Translations under genes and position numbers: made by a program
Shown here: positions 6,964-14,191 of the stretch, piece by piece
Numbering within the stretch: the first letter of the stretch is position 1
Layout of the letters: each line of letters starts with the position of its first letter
Origin: Candidatus Halarchaeoplasma halalkaliphilum
GTDB taxonomy: Archaea; Thermoplasmatota; Thermoplasmata; Halarchaeoplasmatales; Halarchaeoplasmataceae
DNA length: 15,032 bases
Reading direction: 5' to 3'
Assembly (NCBI GenBank): GCA_007133925.1
Contig: SLLU01000155.1
Location: 1-15,032, forward strand
Notes under the pieces: generated by a model
Database searches by the model: none
What the model saw: the letters and a program-made list of their open reading frames with translations, nothing else
What the model was told of the DNA's origin: nothing

Positions 6964-7845
6964 GTGGTCTCGAGGAGAGTCAAGGACAAGTTGGTACACC
7001 TTACATTCTTCGGGATCGCCGCGCTCTCCGTAGTTATAATATCCTTTATATTTATATTTCTTTTCATAAGAGCGTATCCCGCCATAGATACATTCGGAAC
7101 CGGTCTCCTGGGCAGCGAGTGGAACGTTTCCAGGAATAAATTCGGGCTTTTACCGGCCATGTATGGTTCCGTGTTCGTGGCCGTGGGTGCCCTTGCGGTC
7201 GCTGTCCCCCTGGGTCTGGGAGCGGCCATATATCTCTCCGAGATAGCTCCGGAAAGGGTAAGGATGATCCTCAAGCCCCTTATCGAACTCCTGGCCGGTA
7301 TCCCCAGTATAGTATACGGTTTCATAGGTGCCATCCTATTGGGGAGATACCTGTACGATACCTTTGGCATGAGGGGGGTGAACTCCTTCCTTGCGGCCAT
7401 GCTGGTCCTGGGTATAATGGCACTTCCCATAATAGTGAGCATGTCCGATGATGCCATGAAGGCCGTGCCCAAGGACCTGAAGGATGCGAGCCTTGCCCTG
7501 GGCGCTACAAGATGGCAGACCATCAGGAAGGTTACGATACCGGCAGCCATATCGGGCATAACGAGTGCGGTGATCATGGGCATGGGCAGGGCCATAGGCG
7601 AAACAATGGCGGTCATGCTGATCATCGGTTCGGTGATGAAGATGCCAGTGCCCTTTTTCAACGTCTTCGATACGGGGAACACGTTGACGGCACTCATCGC
7701 TGTGCAGATGGGCGAATCACACGGTATAATCATAAACGTACTGTTCACCGCAGGAATAATGCTGTTCACCATCGTTGCGGTGATGAGCGTTATATCGGAC
7801 ATACTTCAGACCAGAACAACTGAAAAATTCGAGGGGAAAAGATGA
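6964..7845 (+). CDS. pstC: Phosphate ABC transporter permease PstC
   Basis: One of the two membrane subunits of the Pst importer. It has 293 residues with six predicted helices (about 13-35, 67-90, 104-126, 143-160, 200-222 and 256-280). The cytoplasmic EAA loop that docks to PstB is at about 161-192, with the core DASLALGATRWQTIRKV (174-190), followed by the MGMGRAIGETMAV segment (205-217) typical of PstC. The start is GTG with GGAGG seven bases upstream. Its TGA overlaps the pstA ATG as ATGA. Nothing is missing from the family pattern. Confidence 0.95.
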   Translation: MVSRRVKDKLVHLTFFGIAALSVVIISFIFIFLFIRAYPAIDTFGTGLLGSEWNVSRNKFGLLPAMYGSVFVAVGALAVAVPLGLGAAIYLSEIAPERVRMILKPLIELLAGIPSIVYGFIGAILLGRYLYDTFGMRGVNSFLAAMLVLGIMALPIIVSMSDDAMKAVPKDLKDASLALGATRWQTIRKVTIPAAISGITSAVIMGMGRAIGETMAVMLIIGSVMKMPVPFFNVFDTGNTLTALIAVQMGESHGIIINVLFTAGIMLFTIVAVMSVISDILQTRTTEKFEGKR

Positions 7846-9065
7846 GCGGCAGAAAACTGATCGCATTGTGGCTTTTCGTCGTATCCGTGGTTGTCGCCCT
7901 GATGGGTTTCTGGTTCATGGCAACCCGGGCATCGATGGATTATTGGGTGATGGCGGGTAGTTTGATACTCATATCCATCACCTGTTATCTTTCCGGAGTG
8001 CATCACTACCTGACCACTAAAAATAGGCACGGGAGGTACATTATCCTGTACGGATCGGTGGTACTCATGGTTGCAGGCCTTTCCATCTACATACCGGATG
8101 TATTAGACCTAAGGCCGTGGGAGATATACACAAGGATACCGAGTGATTTCTTCTTTTCATTTTTCATGCTCATCATAGGTATACTCAGCAGCTACGTGAG
8201 CTTCAGACCCTTCCATAACTTTACAAAGGAAGGAGCACAATCGGGTGCTTACTACATCATTCACCTCTCCATAATATTCACTCTCTTTCCACTGTTCCTC
8301 ATAATGTTCAACATAATCACCAGGGGTATGGGTGGTATAACATGGGAATTCCTCACTGAGGACATAGTTTCCATGGGTGAAAAAGGGGGGGTCTATCCTG
8401 CGATATTGGGAACCCTTGCCATGATATCCCTTACAGCGATCATAGTACTGCCCCTGGGCGTGGGGACTGCCATATACCTTGCTGAATACGCGAGAAAGGG
8501 ACTGGCTGTTAGGGTGATCAGAACCGCCGTGAACATACTACAGGGAACTCCGTCCATCGTTCACGGTCTATTCGGCTATGCTTTCTTCGTGTTGATACTT
8601 TTCAACGGTCAGAAATGCCTCCTGGCAGGCGCCCTCACCCTGGCCATACTCACACTTCCCATCGTCACCCGTTCTGCGGAGGAAGCGTTGAACGCAGTCC
8701 CGGGGGAACTGAGGGATGCCAGTCTTGCCCTGGGTGCTACCAAGTGGCAGACCATAAAGAAGGTGGTCATACCCCCGTCCATGCCGGGTATACTGACCGG
8801 TACGGTTCTAGGGATAGGAAGGGCAGCAGGGGAGACTGCGCCCATAATGTTCACCGCGGTTTACTTCTCGGGGACAGGAACTCCCAGCGGTCTGTTAAGA
8901 CCGATAATGGCTCTACCCTACCATCTCCTTTCATTGTACCGACTGGTGGGGTATAGGGATGTGGAACCCCAGGCATGGGCCACCGCCCTGTTATTGTTGA
9001 TAATAGTCCTGGGTATCAACCTCAGCGCCATAATCGTTCGAGAGAAGTACAGACAGAGGTTTTGA
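7842..9065 (+). CDS. pstA: Phosphate ABC transporter permease PstA with extra N-terminal membrane domain
   Basis: Second membrane subunit of the Pst importer. The part from about residue 135 to 407 is a normal PstA: six helices, EAA loop at about 279-310 with DASLALGATKWQTIKKV (292-308), and GIGRAAGETAPIMFTA (324-339), the hallmark of PstA. Before it lie about 130 residues with four further hydrophobic segments (about 6-26, 36-54, 66-85 and 103-121), making 407 residues against roughly 280-300 usual. The extension is continuous in frame, begins at an ATG overlapping the pstC stop with GGGG-type ribosome-binding site upstream, and has no internal start better than this one, so it seems genuine. 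I do not recognise the extra domain. Confidence 0.93.
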   Translation: MSGRKLIALWLFVVSVVVALMGFWFMATRASMDYWVMAGSLILISITCYLSGVHHYLTTKNRHGRYIILYGSVVLMVAGLSIYIPDVLDLRPWEIYTRIPSDFFFSFFMLIIGILSSYVSFRPFHNFTKEGAQSGAYYIIHLSIIFTLFPLFLIMFNIITRGMGGITWEFLTEDIVSMGEKGGVYPAILGTLAMISLTAIIVLPLGVGTAIYLAEYARKGLAVRVIRTAVNILQGTPSIVHGLFGYAFFVLILFNGQKCLLAGALTLAILTLPIVTRSAEEALNAVPGELRDASLALGATKWQTIKKVVIPPSMPGILTGTVLGIGRAAGETAPIMFTAVYFSGTGTPSGLLRPIMALPYHLLSLYRLVGYRDVEPQAWATALLLLIIVLGINLSAIIVREKYRQRF

Positions 9066-9067
9066 AG

Positions 9068-9880
9068 ATGATCAATAAAGTGCTTGAATTACTGAAGGAA
9101 GAGAAGGCCTGCCAACGGATAAGTTTGCCTCCGGGCATTAAGGCAAAAACCTCGGGTTTTAGCTTGTGGTATGGTAGTACAAAGGCATTGAAGGATATAA
9201 ACATAGAAATAAAGGAGAATAAGGTGACCGCCATAATCGGTCCCTCGGGATGCGGTAAATCCACACTTCTGAGATGTTTTAACCGTATGAACGATACCAT
9301 CGTATCCGTTAGGACCGAAGGGAACATATGGCTGGACGGTTACGATATATACGACGATGTTACCGACTGTGTGGACATTCGCAGGAAGGTCGGCATGGTA
9401 TTCCAGAAACCGAATCCGTTTCCCTTCTCAATAGCCAACAACATATACTACGGTTGTCAGGTTAATGATATGGACGTGGAAAAGGACGAAGTTGTGGAGA
9501 GGTGTCTGAAACAGGCGGCATTATGGGAAGAGGTGAAGGATAGGTTGAGTGAGAACGCACTCTCCCTATCCGGCGGGCAGCAGCAGAGGTTGTGCATAGC
9601 CCGGGCCCTGGCCATCGAACCGGAGGTTATACTTATGGATGAGCCCTGTTCCGCCCTGGACCCCATCGCTACGGCCAAGATAGAGGACCTGATCCACGAG
9701 TTGAAAAAAGATTATACCGTTGTGATCGTTACCCACAACATGCAACAGGCGGCAAGGGTTAGCGATTACACTGCTTACATGTACCTCGGCGAACTCATAG
9801 AGTTCGGAAAGACAAAGCAGATATTCGAGAAACCCCGTGAGGAAAACACGGAAAAATACATAACAGGAAGATTCGGGTGA
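9068..9880 (+). CDS. pstB: Phosphate ABC transporter ATP-binding protein PstB
   Basis: Cytoplasmic ATPase that powers phosphate uptake. All ABC motifs are intact in the 270 residues: Walker A GPSGCGKST (58-66), Q-loop Q113 in VFQKPNPFPFSI, signature LSGGQQQR (167-174), Walker B ILMDEPCSALDP (188-199) and the switch histidine H223 in VTHNMQQA. The LRCFNRMND segment after Walker A and the KPNPFP Q-loop are PstB-specific rather than general ABC features. ATG at 9068 is two bases after the pstA stop, with AGAGG at 9055-9059; a longer in-frame reading from 8975 would overlap pstA by 90 bases and is rejected. The first 27 residues are a short extension before the usual beginning of the domain. Confidence 0.96.
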   Translation: MINKVLELLKEEKACQRISLPPGIKAKTSGFSLWYGSTKALKDINIEIKENKVTAIIGPSGCGKSTLLRCFNRMNDTIVSVRTEGNIWLDGYDIYDDVTDCVDIRRKVGMVFQKPNPFPFSIANNIYYGCQVNDMDVEKDEVVERCLKQAALWEEVKDRLSENALSLSGGQQQRLCIARALAIEPEVILMDEPCSALDPIATAKIEDLIHELKKDYTVVIVTHNMQQAARVSDYTAYMYLGELIEFGKTKQIFEKPREENTEKYITGRFG

Positions 9881-9884
9881 AAAC

Positions 9885-10550
9885 ATGGTGCCGGAAGTAA
9901 GAAGAGCATATCTAGAGGAATTGAAGGAACTGGGTGGGATGGTCGAGGAGATGGGTGATCTGGCCATAGAGGCTATATCACTAGCCATCCAGGGGCTTGT
10001 GGAGCTGGATGAAGAGAAAGTGAAGAAGGTAGAGGACATAGATGCCAGGATCTATGCCTATGACCGTGCCATAGAAAAAAAAGGGTTGAATCTCATCGCC
10101 CTACAGGCACCTGTGGCCAAGGATCTTCGTTTCATTGGAACATGTTTGAAGATCATCACCGATCTGGACAGGATAGGACGTTATTCCATGGACATTGGAA
10201 AAGTGACCCAACGGCTATCGGGAAAGACCCACATGAAGAAGTTGGTATCCATCCCCTACATGGCCCAGCTGACCATGGAGATGGTAGATATGGCTGTCGA
10301 TTCCTTTGTGGAAGGAGATGAGGCAAAGCTGGAACCCATATATGAAAGGGAGGAAAAGGTGGATGCACTCTACGACGAGATATTCAGGGAGGTTTTGACA
10401 TACATGATAGAGGACCCGAAATACATCTCCATGGGGACTCAGTACGTTTTGGTCATAAGATACCTGGAGAGGATGGCGGACCATGCGTGCAATATCGTCG
10501 AGAGGGTTGTTTACATGGAGACCGGTGAGATGGTGGAACACGATATATGA
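9885..10550 (+). CDS. phoU: Phosphate transport/signalling regulator PhoU
   Basis: All-helical protein that restrains Pst activity and phosphate signalling. Its 221 residues form two PhoU three-helix repeats, each with the metal-binding type E/D-xxx-D motif: TDLDRIGRYSMDI (92-104) and RYLERMADHACNI (192-204). The length is standard. ATG at 9885 follows the pstB stop by four bases, and the GGGTGA containing that stop serves as ribosome-binding site. Last gene of the pst operon; its TGA abuts the rtcA stop on the other strand with no base between. No two-component sensor or regulator is nearby, as is common in archaea, so PhoU probably acts directly on the transporter or another regulator (inference). 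Confidence 0.94.
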   Translation: MVPEVRRAYLEELKELGGMVEEMGDLAIEAISLAIQGLVELDEEKVKKVEDIDARIYAYDRAIEKKGLNLIALQAPVAKDLRFIGTCLKIITDLDRIGRYSMDIGKVTQRLSGKTHMKKLVSIPYMAQLTMEMVDMAVDSFVEGDEAKLEPIYEREEKVDALYDEIFREVLTYMIEDPKYISMGTQYVLVIRYLERMADHACNIVERVVYMETGEMVEHDI

Positions 10551-11549
10551 TCAATAAAGGATGTAGAACCCGTCATCCCTCTCTTCAATAATCACACCGT
10601 CTGGTATGAAGAGATCCGTGGTCCATACGTTGGTCTTCAGATGCCCCGAGGGTTCGCCGATCCTTATCTCTCCGTGTCCCTTGGACATGGCCAGGTATGG
10701 GATCAGCTGGTCCGCACTCCACCGATCCAGGTGGAATCCGGATTCCATGGCACCCCGTAAGTGATTCGCCGCTTCTTTACCGATTCTCTCCGCAGGCACA
10801 CCCACCTCTCCCAGTTTACCTACGCCCAGTATCCGCTCACCTTCAGTCCACAGTGTTATCCCTGTTCCCGGGCTGGACGATTCATACGATCCCAGTTTAA
10901 CGTCCACGGGTATATCCACGAACTCCTTGAGCACCTTTTTCCTCATACGCCTCATTATATGTTCATCCAGGGAGGTTACGAAGGCTTTTCCCCTTATCGT
11001 CCGGATCTCATCACCAGTGTCCAGAGAACCGGGTGAGCCGGATTTCGCCGTGAGGATGACCTCGCCCCCTCCCTTTGGATAGTGACCCCTTTTAAGCAGT
11101 TCGGATCTCACTTCCAAGCTCATACGTCGAAGGTGTTCCAAAAAGACGTTCTCGAAGAAGTCGTAGGGGGGAGACCATTTTACATCGGTCCCCCCTTTAA
11201 CTCGGATCTCGTATTCGCCTCCTCCGCTTATGAGGACAGGTAAAACACACTGAAGAAAAAGGGTGATACTGCCGGCCGTGCCTATATCGAATTGGTATGA
11301 ACCTCCCGATGGTACTCCGGGATCAAACATTATCTCCGGGGAGCCTTTTTCGGCCCCCCTCAGGTCTCCGTGACATATTTCAGCCACCGCTTTCAGGGCC
11401 GTCATGTGTTGGTTGGAGAGCCCCGGGTTAGGCCGGTTCTTGCGTATGTTCGTGATCCTGATGGGGGTTTCATTCACCACGGACATTGCCACTGTGGTCC
11501 TCAGTATCTGTCCACCGCCCTCTCCGCGGGAACCATCTACGGTTATCAT
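10551..11549 (-). CDS. rtcA: RNA 3'-terminal phosphate cyclase
   Basis: Converts RNA 3'-phosphate ends to 2',3'-cyclic phosphate using ATP, through an enzyme-histidine-AMP intermediate. The 332 residues follow the RtcA pattern: DGSRGEGGGQILRT at 5-18, RKNRPNPGLSNQHMTAL (36-52), GTAGSITLFLQCVLPVL (90-106), KGGTDVKWSPPYDFF (118-132), RGHYPKGGGEV (154-164) and GHLKTNVW (302-309) with H303 as the likely nucleotidylated residue. ATG at 11549 is chosen because it gives MITVDGSRGEGG, the normal beginning; an upstream in-frame GTG at 11588 would lie at or before the transcription start predicted from the TATA box near 11611. No rtcB or rtcR is in the window. Runs against phoU with abutting stops and is divergent from the MEMO gene. 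Confidence 0.95.
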   Translation of the reverse strand: MITVDGSRGEGGGQILRTTVAMSVVNETPIRITNIRKNRPNPGLSNQHMTALKAVAEICHGDLRGAEKGSPEIMFDPGVPSGGSYQFDIGTAGSITLFLQCVLPVLISGGGEYEIRVKGGTDVKWSPPYDFFENVFLEHLRRMSLEVRSELLKRGHYPKGGGEVILTAKSGSPGSLDTGDEIRTIRGKAFVTSLDEHIMRRMRKKVLKEFVDIPVDVKLGSYESSSPGTGITLWTEGERILGVGKLGEVGVPAERIGKEAANHLRGAMESGFHLDRWSADQLIPYLAMSKGHGEIRIGEPSGHLKTNVWTTDLFIPDGVIIEERDDGFYILY

Positions 11550-11602
11550 GAGCCGGGGATAGAGCTTGGTGTGTAAAATCCTTTTCACCTTTGAAGAACA
11601 AC

Positions 11603-11640
11603 ACCTTTAAATATATTGAAATTGTTTCATCAATTGAGGT
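11603..11640. promoter_or_regulatory. Shared rtcA / MEMO promoter region around one symmetrical TATA box
   Basis: The short divergent region between rtcA and the MEMO gene contains one strong TATA-like stretch, TTTAAATATA (11606-11615), nearly self-complementary and able to work on both strands. Rightward it puts transcription start near 11637, leftward near 11584. Downstream on the MEMO side lie TGAAATTGTTTCA (11617-11629), a 5-3-5 inverted repeat, overlapping AATTG (11620-11624) / CAATT (11631-11635); this is where a repressor could sit. The regulator is unknown. Confidence 0.5.
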
Positions 11641-11646
11641 ATGAAG

Positions 11647-12465
11647 ATGGTAAGAAAGCCAGCAGTTGCGGGACAGTTCTATCCCGGAAGCGAAAAAGAG
11701 CTCGGAAGGATGATCGAATCCTGTTTCAAACATCCCCTGGGACCTGGGAAAATTCCGGATACCTCAGGTACGGAGCGGAACATAAAGGGTCTCGTGGTAC
11801 CCCACGCAGGTTACATGTACTCCGGACCCATAGCGGCCCACGGATACTCCGCCCTTTATGAAGACGGTGGGCCTGAGGTAGTGGTCTTGGTTGGTCCGGC
11901 ACACAGGGGATACGCCGCCGGACCGGCTTCTGTGGACAAAAGGGATTACGAAACACCCTTGGGTAAGGTTGAGGTGGACAGGGAACTTGTTGCCAAGATG
12001 GCCAAGGAACCAATAATGGTGGACGAACTCGCCCATCAAGGCGAACATTCCCTTGAAGTGCAGATCCCATTTCTCCAGTACCTTTTCGAGGATATCAAGA
12101 TCGTGCCTGTGCTTATTAACAAGCAGGATTACGAAACATCCCGGGACGTGGGAAAGGTCATACGGGATACCATCGAAGGAAAAGATACCGTGGTGATCGC
12201 TTCAACGGATTTCTCCCACTATGTGAGGAAGGACGTGGCGGAGAAAACAGATCGACTGGCCATAGACCCCATACTCAAGAACGATCCGAAGGGTCTGTAC
12301 CAAGCAGTTCGCAGCAACAACATCAGTATGTGCGGTTACGGACCCGTGATAGCCATGATGGTGGCCACGGAGTACCAGGAATGCAAGCTCCTCAAGTACG
12401 GAACCAGCGGAGACATATCTCCCATGCGGGACGTGGTGGGATATGCATCATTGATATGCCGGTGA
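11647..12465 (+). CDS. MEMO1-family protein
   Basis: Member of the MEMO family (related to class III extradiol dioxygenases), found across archaea and in human MEMO1. The 272 residues show the family's conserved points: RKPAVAGQFYPG at 3-14, PHAGYMYSG (52-60) with H53, GPAHRGY (83-89) with H86, HQGEHSLEVQIPFLQ (130-144), STDFSHY (186-192) and MCGYGP (228-233) with C229. H53, H86 and C229 match the metal-binding triad described for human MEMO1. ATG at 11647 has TTGAGGT six bases upstream; ATG at 11641, two codons earlier, has that motif abutting it but would suit a nearly leaderless message from the predicted start at 11637, so the two are hard to separate. The reaction in archaea is not established to my knowledge; no AMMECR1 or radical SAM partner is in the window. 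Confidence 0.9.
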   Translation: MVRKPAVAGQFYPGSEKELGRMIESCFKHPLGPGKIPDTSGTERNIKGLVVPHAGYMYSGPIAAHGYSALYEDGGPEVVVLVGPAHRGYAAGPASVDKRDYETPLGKVEVDRELVAKMAKEPIMVDELAHQGEHSLEVQIPFLQYLFEDIKIVPVLINKQDYETSRDVGKVIRDTIEGKDTVVIASTDFSHYVRKDVAEKTDRLAIDPILKNDPKGLYQAVRSNNISMCGYGPVIAMMVATEYQECKLLKYGTSGDISPMRDVVGYASLICR

Positions 12466-12570
12466 AGGGGTATTTGGTTATGAATTCTGAGATATAATAA
12501 TCGAAATTGGGGTAACGCTTATATAGAACGCATGCATTACCATGCATATAACGATAATCACCCTCCCTCC

Positions 12571-12586
12571 CTTTTTCTTATTTTTT
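12571..12586 (+). terminator. T-rich transcription terminator after the MEMO gene
   Basis: CTTTTTCTTATTTTTT on the plus strand, about 105 bases after the MEMO stop, is the oligo-T type of signal that ends archaeal transcripts without a hairpin. It lies just before the convergent FKBP stop. Between the MEMO stop and this tract are an unassigned CTTATATAG (about 12518-12526) and two CATGCAT copies ten bases apart (12531-12537 and 12541-12547), but no gene. Confidence 0.55.
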
Positions 12587-12594
12587 CGATACGA

Positions 12595-12912
12595 CTACAG
12601 TATCTTCTTCAATTCCAGCTCGAAGATCAGTGTTTTTCCCGCCAGTGGATGGTTTCCTTTTTTACCGTAGGCATCTTCGGGAGGTATCTCAACTTCTCTT
12701 CGTTCTCCCACAACCATTCCCTTTACCCCATTTTCGAAGCCTTTTATGAGATTGCCTTGGCCCACTTTGAATTCCAGAGGAGCGTAATTTCTCCTGGAAT
12801 CGTAAACGCCGTGTTTTTTCGCCGTGCTCTCCTTGGAGGAGTCGAACACCGTTCCGTCTTTTAGCCTTCCCGTGTAGTCCACGGATACTCTATCGCCTTG
12901 TTTTACAACCAT
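12595..12912 (-). CDS. FKBP-type peptidyl-prolyl cis-trans isomerase (short form)
   Basis: Prolyl isomerase/chaperone of the cytoplasm. It has 105 residues: GDRVSVDYTGRLKDGTVFDSS at the N-terminus (D12, Y13, F23, D24 conserved), an archaeal-type insertion KESTAKKHGVYDSRRNYAP (27-45), VGQGNLIKGFENGVKGMVVGE (50-70), IPPEDAYG (76-83) and LIFELELKKI (95-104). Most FKBP active-site aromatics are kept (Y13, F23, Y82, F97), and F59 replaces the usual tryptophan. Unlike many archaeal FKBPs and SlyD it has no insert-in-flap chaperone domain after AYG, so it is a minimal catalytic domain. A longer reading from 13110 is possible, but ATG at 12912 fits the family start and has GTGTGAT four bases upstream and a TATA box 32 bases upstream. 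Single gene, divergent from queD. Confidence 0.93.
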   Translation of the reverse strand: MVVKQGDRVSVDYTGRLKDGTVFDSSKESTAKKHGVYDSRRNYAPLEFKVGQGNLIKGFENGVKGMVVGERREVEIPPEDAYGKKGNHPLAGKTLIFELELKKIL

Positions 12913-12940
12913 GTTATCACACGAGCAGTAGGAGTTTCCA

Positions 12941-12974
12941 ATATAAAATGAACGGGCTGACAAACATTTAATAT
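12941..12974. promoter_or_regulatory. Divergent promoters of the FKBP gene and queD
   Basis: Leftward TATA box TTTTATAT (12941-12948) lies about 32 bases before the FKBP ATG, implying a leader of about 6 bases. Rightward ATTTAATAT (12966-12974), preceded by the purine-rich GACAAAC, lies about 37 bases before queD and implies a leader of about 10 bases. The two boxes are only some 25 bp apart, so polymerase loading on the two genes may compete. Confidence 0.5.
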
Positions 12975-13006
12975 GTTCTTCAAGGATTAGGCATCCGCAG
13001 TGAACA

Positions 13007-13480
13007 ATGATGATAAGATTGGAATTGAACGGGTGGGACGCCCGTATAGGCTTTTCCGCCTCCCACATAATACCCGGACACAAAAAGTGTGGTCGGCTCC
13101 ACGGCCACAATTACGCCATCAGTGCCAGGATAGAGGGGGTGGAAACATCGGATGGACTGGTCCTGGACTTTATCACACTGAAAAAAGAGCTTAGGCGTAT
13201 AGCCGACGAACTGGATCATCGCACCCTCATCGCCCGAGGTGGCAACTTGTTTCAGGTCTGTGGAAAAGAGGTGGAAGTGACTGTGGGAGAAAAGAGGTAC
13301 GTTTTTCCCAGGGAAGACGTGGTGCTTCTGGACATAGGACATTCCACCACTGAGGACCTTGCCAAGTACGTGCTGGACCGTTTGGTGGAGGAGTACCACA
13401 TACCGGAGAATATCAAGGTAATAGAGATCGGTGTGGACGAATCACCGGGACAGGGTGCATGGGTCAGGAGGGAACTCTAG
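13007..13480 (+). CDS. queD: 6-carboxytetrahydropterin synthase / 6-pyruvoyl-tetrahydropterin synthase family (QueD)
   Basis: Converts dihydroneopterin triphosphate to 6-carboxy-5,6,7,8-tetrahydropterin, the second step toward preQ0 and, in archaea, archaeosine in tRNA. The 157 residues have the zinc histidines H20 (FSASH), H32 and H34 (GRLHGHNY), the catalytic cysteine C28, and D70-H71 (ELDHRTL), STTEDLAKYV (113-122) and VDESP (143-147). The protein is a little longer than bacterial QueD because of a loop at about 78-103, which is common in archaeal members. Two ATGs in a row open the gene (13007 and 13010); AGTGA at 12999-13003 is a weak ribosome-binding site that suits the second slightly better. 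queC follows directly, which supports the archaeosine role over other PTPS-family activities. Confidence 0.9.
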   Translation: MMIRLELNGWDARIGFSASHIIPGHKKCGRLHGHNYAISARIEGVETSDGLVLDFITLKKELRRIADELDHRTLIARGGNLFQVCGKEVEVTVGEKRYVFPREDVVLLDIGHSTTEDLAKYVLDRLVEEYHIPENIKVIEIGVDESPGQGAWVRREL

Positions 13481-14164
13481 TTGCGAGAGGGGGTTGTACT
13501 TCTATCGGGTGGACTTGATTCCGCCACGGTCCTGGGGATAGCGGATTCGGAGCTGGACAGGGTCCGTACACTCACTTTCATATATGGTCAGAGAGCGGAC
13601 AAAGAAGTGGAGTGTGCGAAAAAACTGTCCCTGCACTATGACGTGGAGGAACACAGGGTACTGAGCATACCCCTTGAGAGACTCACTGAATCATCACTGT
13701 TCAAAGGCGGAACGGACATTCCATCCCACGAAAGCGCGGAAATACCCGGCACGTACGTACCGGCCAGGAACATCATCCTGCTGAGTATGGCATTGGCCTA
13801 CGCAGAATGTGTGAACGCCCATGCCATATACATCGGCGCCAATGCCGTGGATTTCAGCGGATACCCTGACTGTCGTCCGGAGTTCTATCGTGCCTTTCGC
13901 CAGATGGTCAAGGAAGGGACTAAAAGGGGGGTAGAGGGGGATCCCGTGGAGATAAGAGTGCCACTGCAGAACATGTCAAAAAAAGAGATCATCCAGAAGG
14001 GAAACGAACTGGGCGTACCCTTCGAGCTCACCTGGAGTTGCTATCGTGAAGGGGTTACTGCCTGCAGGGTGTGCGACTCCTGCGTACTTAGACTGAAGGG
14101 CTTTCATGAGGCAGGGCTGGAGGACCCTGTAGCATATAATGCATCGACTGCCCCGATAGATTAA
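13481..14164 (+). CDS. queC: 7-cyano-7-deazaguanine synthase (QueC)
   Basis: ATP-dependent conversion of 7-carboxy-7-deazaguanine to preQ0, the base inserted into archaeal tRNA before archaeosine formation. The 227 residues carry the PP-loop SGGLDS at 9-14, YGQRADKEV (35-43), IPGTYVPARN (88-97), IGANAVDFSGYPDCRPEF (118-135) and a C-terminal zinc site C187, C195, C198, C201 in WSCYREGVTACRVCDSC. All expected ligands are present. The start is TTG, immediately after the queD TAG with no spacer, supported by AGGAGG at 13466-13471 about eight bases upstream; no ATG or GTG fits before the PP-loop. queE is not in the window, nor is the tRNA-guanine transglycosylase. Confidence 0.95.
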   Translation: MREGVVLLSGGLDSATVLGIADSELDRVRTLTFIYGQRADKEVECAKKLSLHYDVEEHRVLSIPLERLTESSLFKGGTDIPSHESAEIPGTYVPARNIILLSMALAYAECVNAHAIYIGANAVDFSGYPDCRPEFYRAFRQMVKEGTKRGVEGDPVEIRVPLQNMSKKEIIQKGNELGVPFELTWSCYREGVTACRVCDSCVLRLKGFHEAGLEDPVAYNASTAPID

Positions 14165-14185
14165 TATCTGAAAGGTCACTGTGAC
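14159..14185 (+). promoter_or_regulatory. Promoter of the PRC-barrel gene with a GTCAC/GTGAC palindrome
   Basis: GATTAATAT (14159-14167) overlaps the queC stop and is a TATA-like box whose transcription start would fall at about 14190, next to the ATG at 14192. Between box and start lies GTCACTGTGAC (14175-14185), a perfect 5-1-5 inverted repeat in repressor position. No ribosome-binding site is seen, in keeping with a leaderless message. Short palindromes of this size can occur by chance. Confidence 0.4.
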
Positions 14186-14191
14186 AGAATT

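Noticed and set aside
6936..7802. A 288-codon open frame on the minus strand opposite pstC
   Set aside because: It mirrors pstC codon for codon, is rich in Met, Ile and Pro as expected from the complement of membrane-protein codons, lacks a family match and would bury a complete pst gene. Shorter mirror frames opposite pstA, pstB and phoU were rejected for the same reason.
7486..8764. Near-identical DNA stretches in pstC (about 7486-7535) and pstA (about 8715-8764)
   Set aside because: They encode the conserved EAA loop (DASLALGAT-x-WQTI-x-KV) in two related permeases, so this is paralogy, not a mobile repeat or recombination site.
8975..9067. Longer N-terminus for PstB starting at 8975
   Set aside because: It would overlap pstA by 90 bases; ATG at 9068 has proper spacing to a ribosome-binding site and fits PstB length.
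12913..13110. 66-residue N-terminal extension of the FKBP protein
   Set aside because: It would run through the divergent promoter region and into queD, is Cys/Trp/His-rich without family similarity, and the conserved FKBP start at 12912 has its own TATA box.
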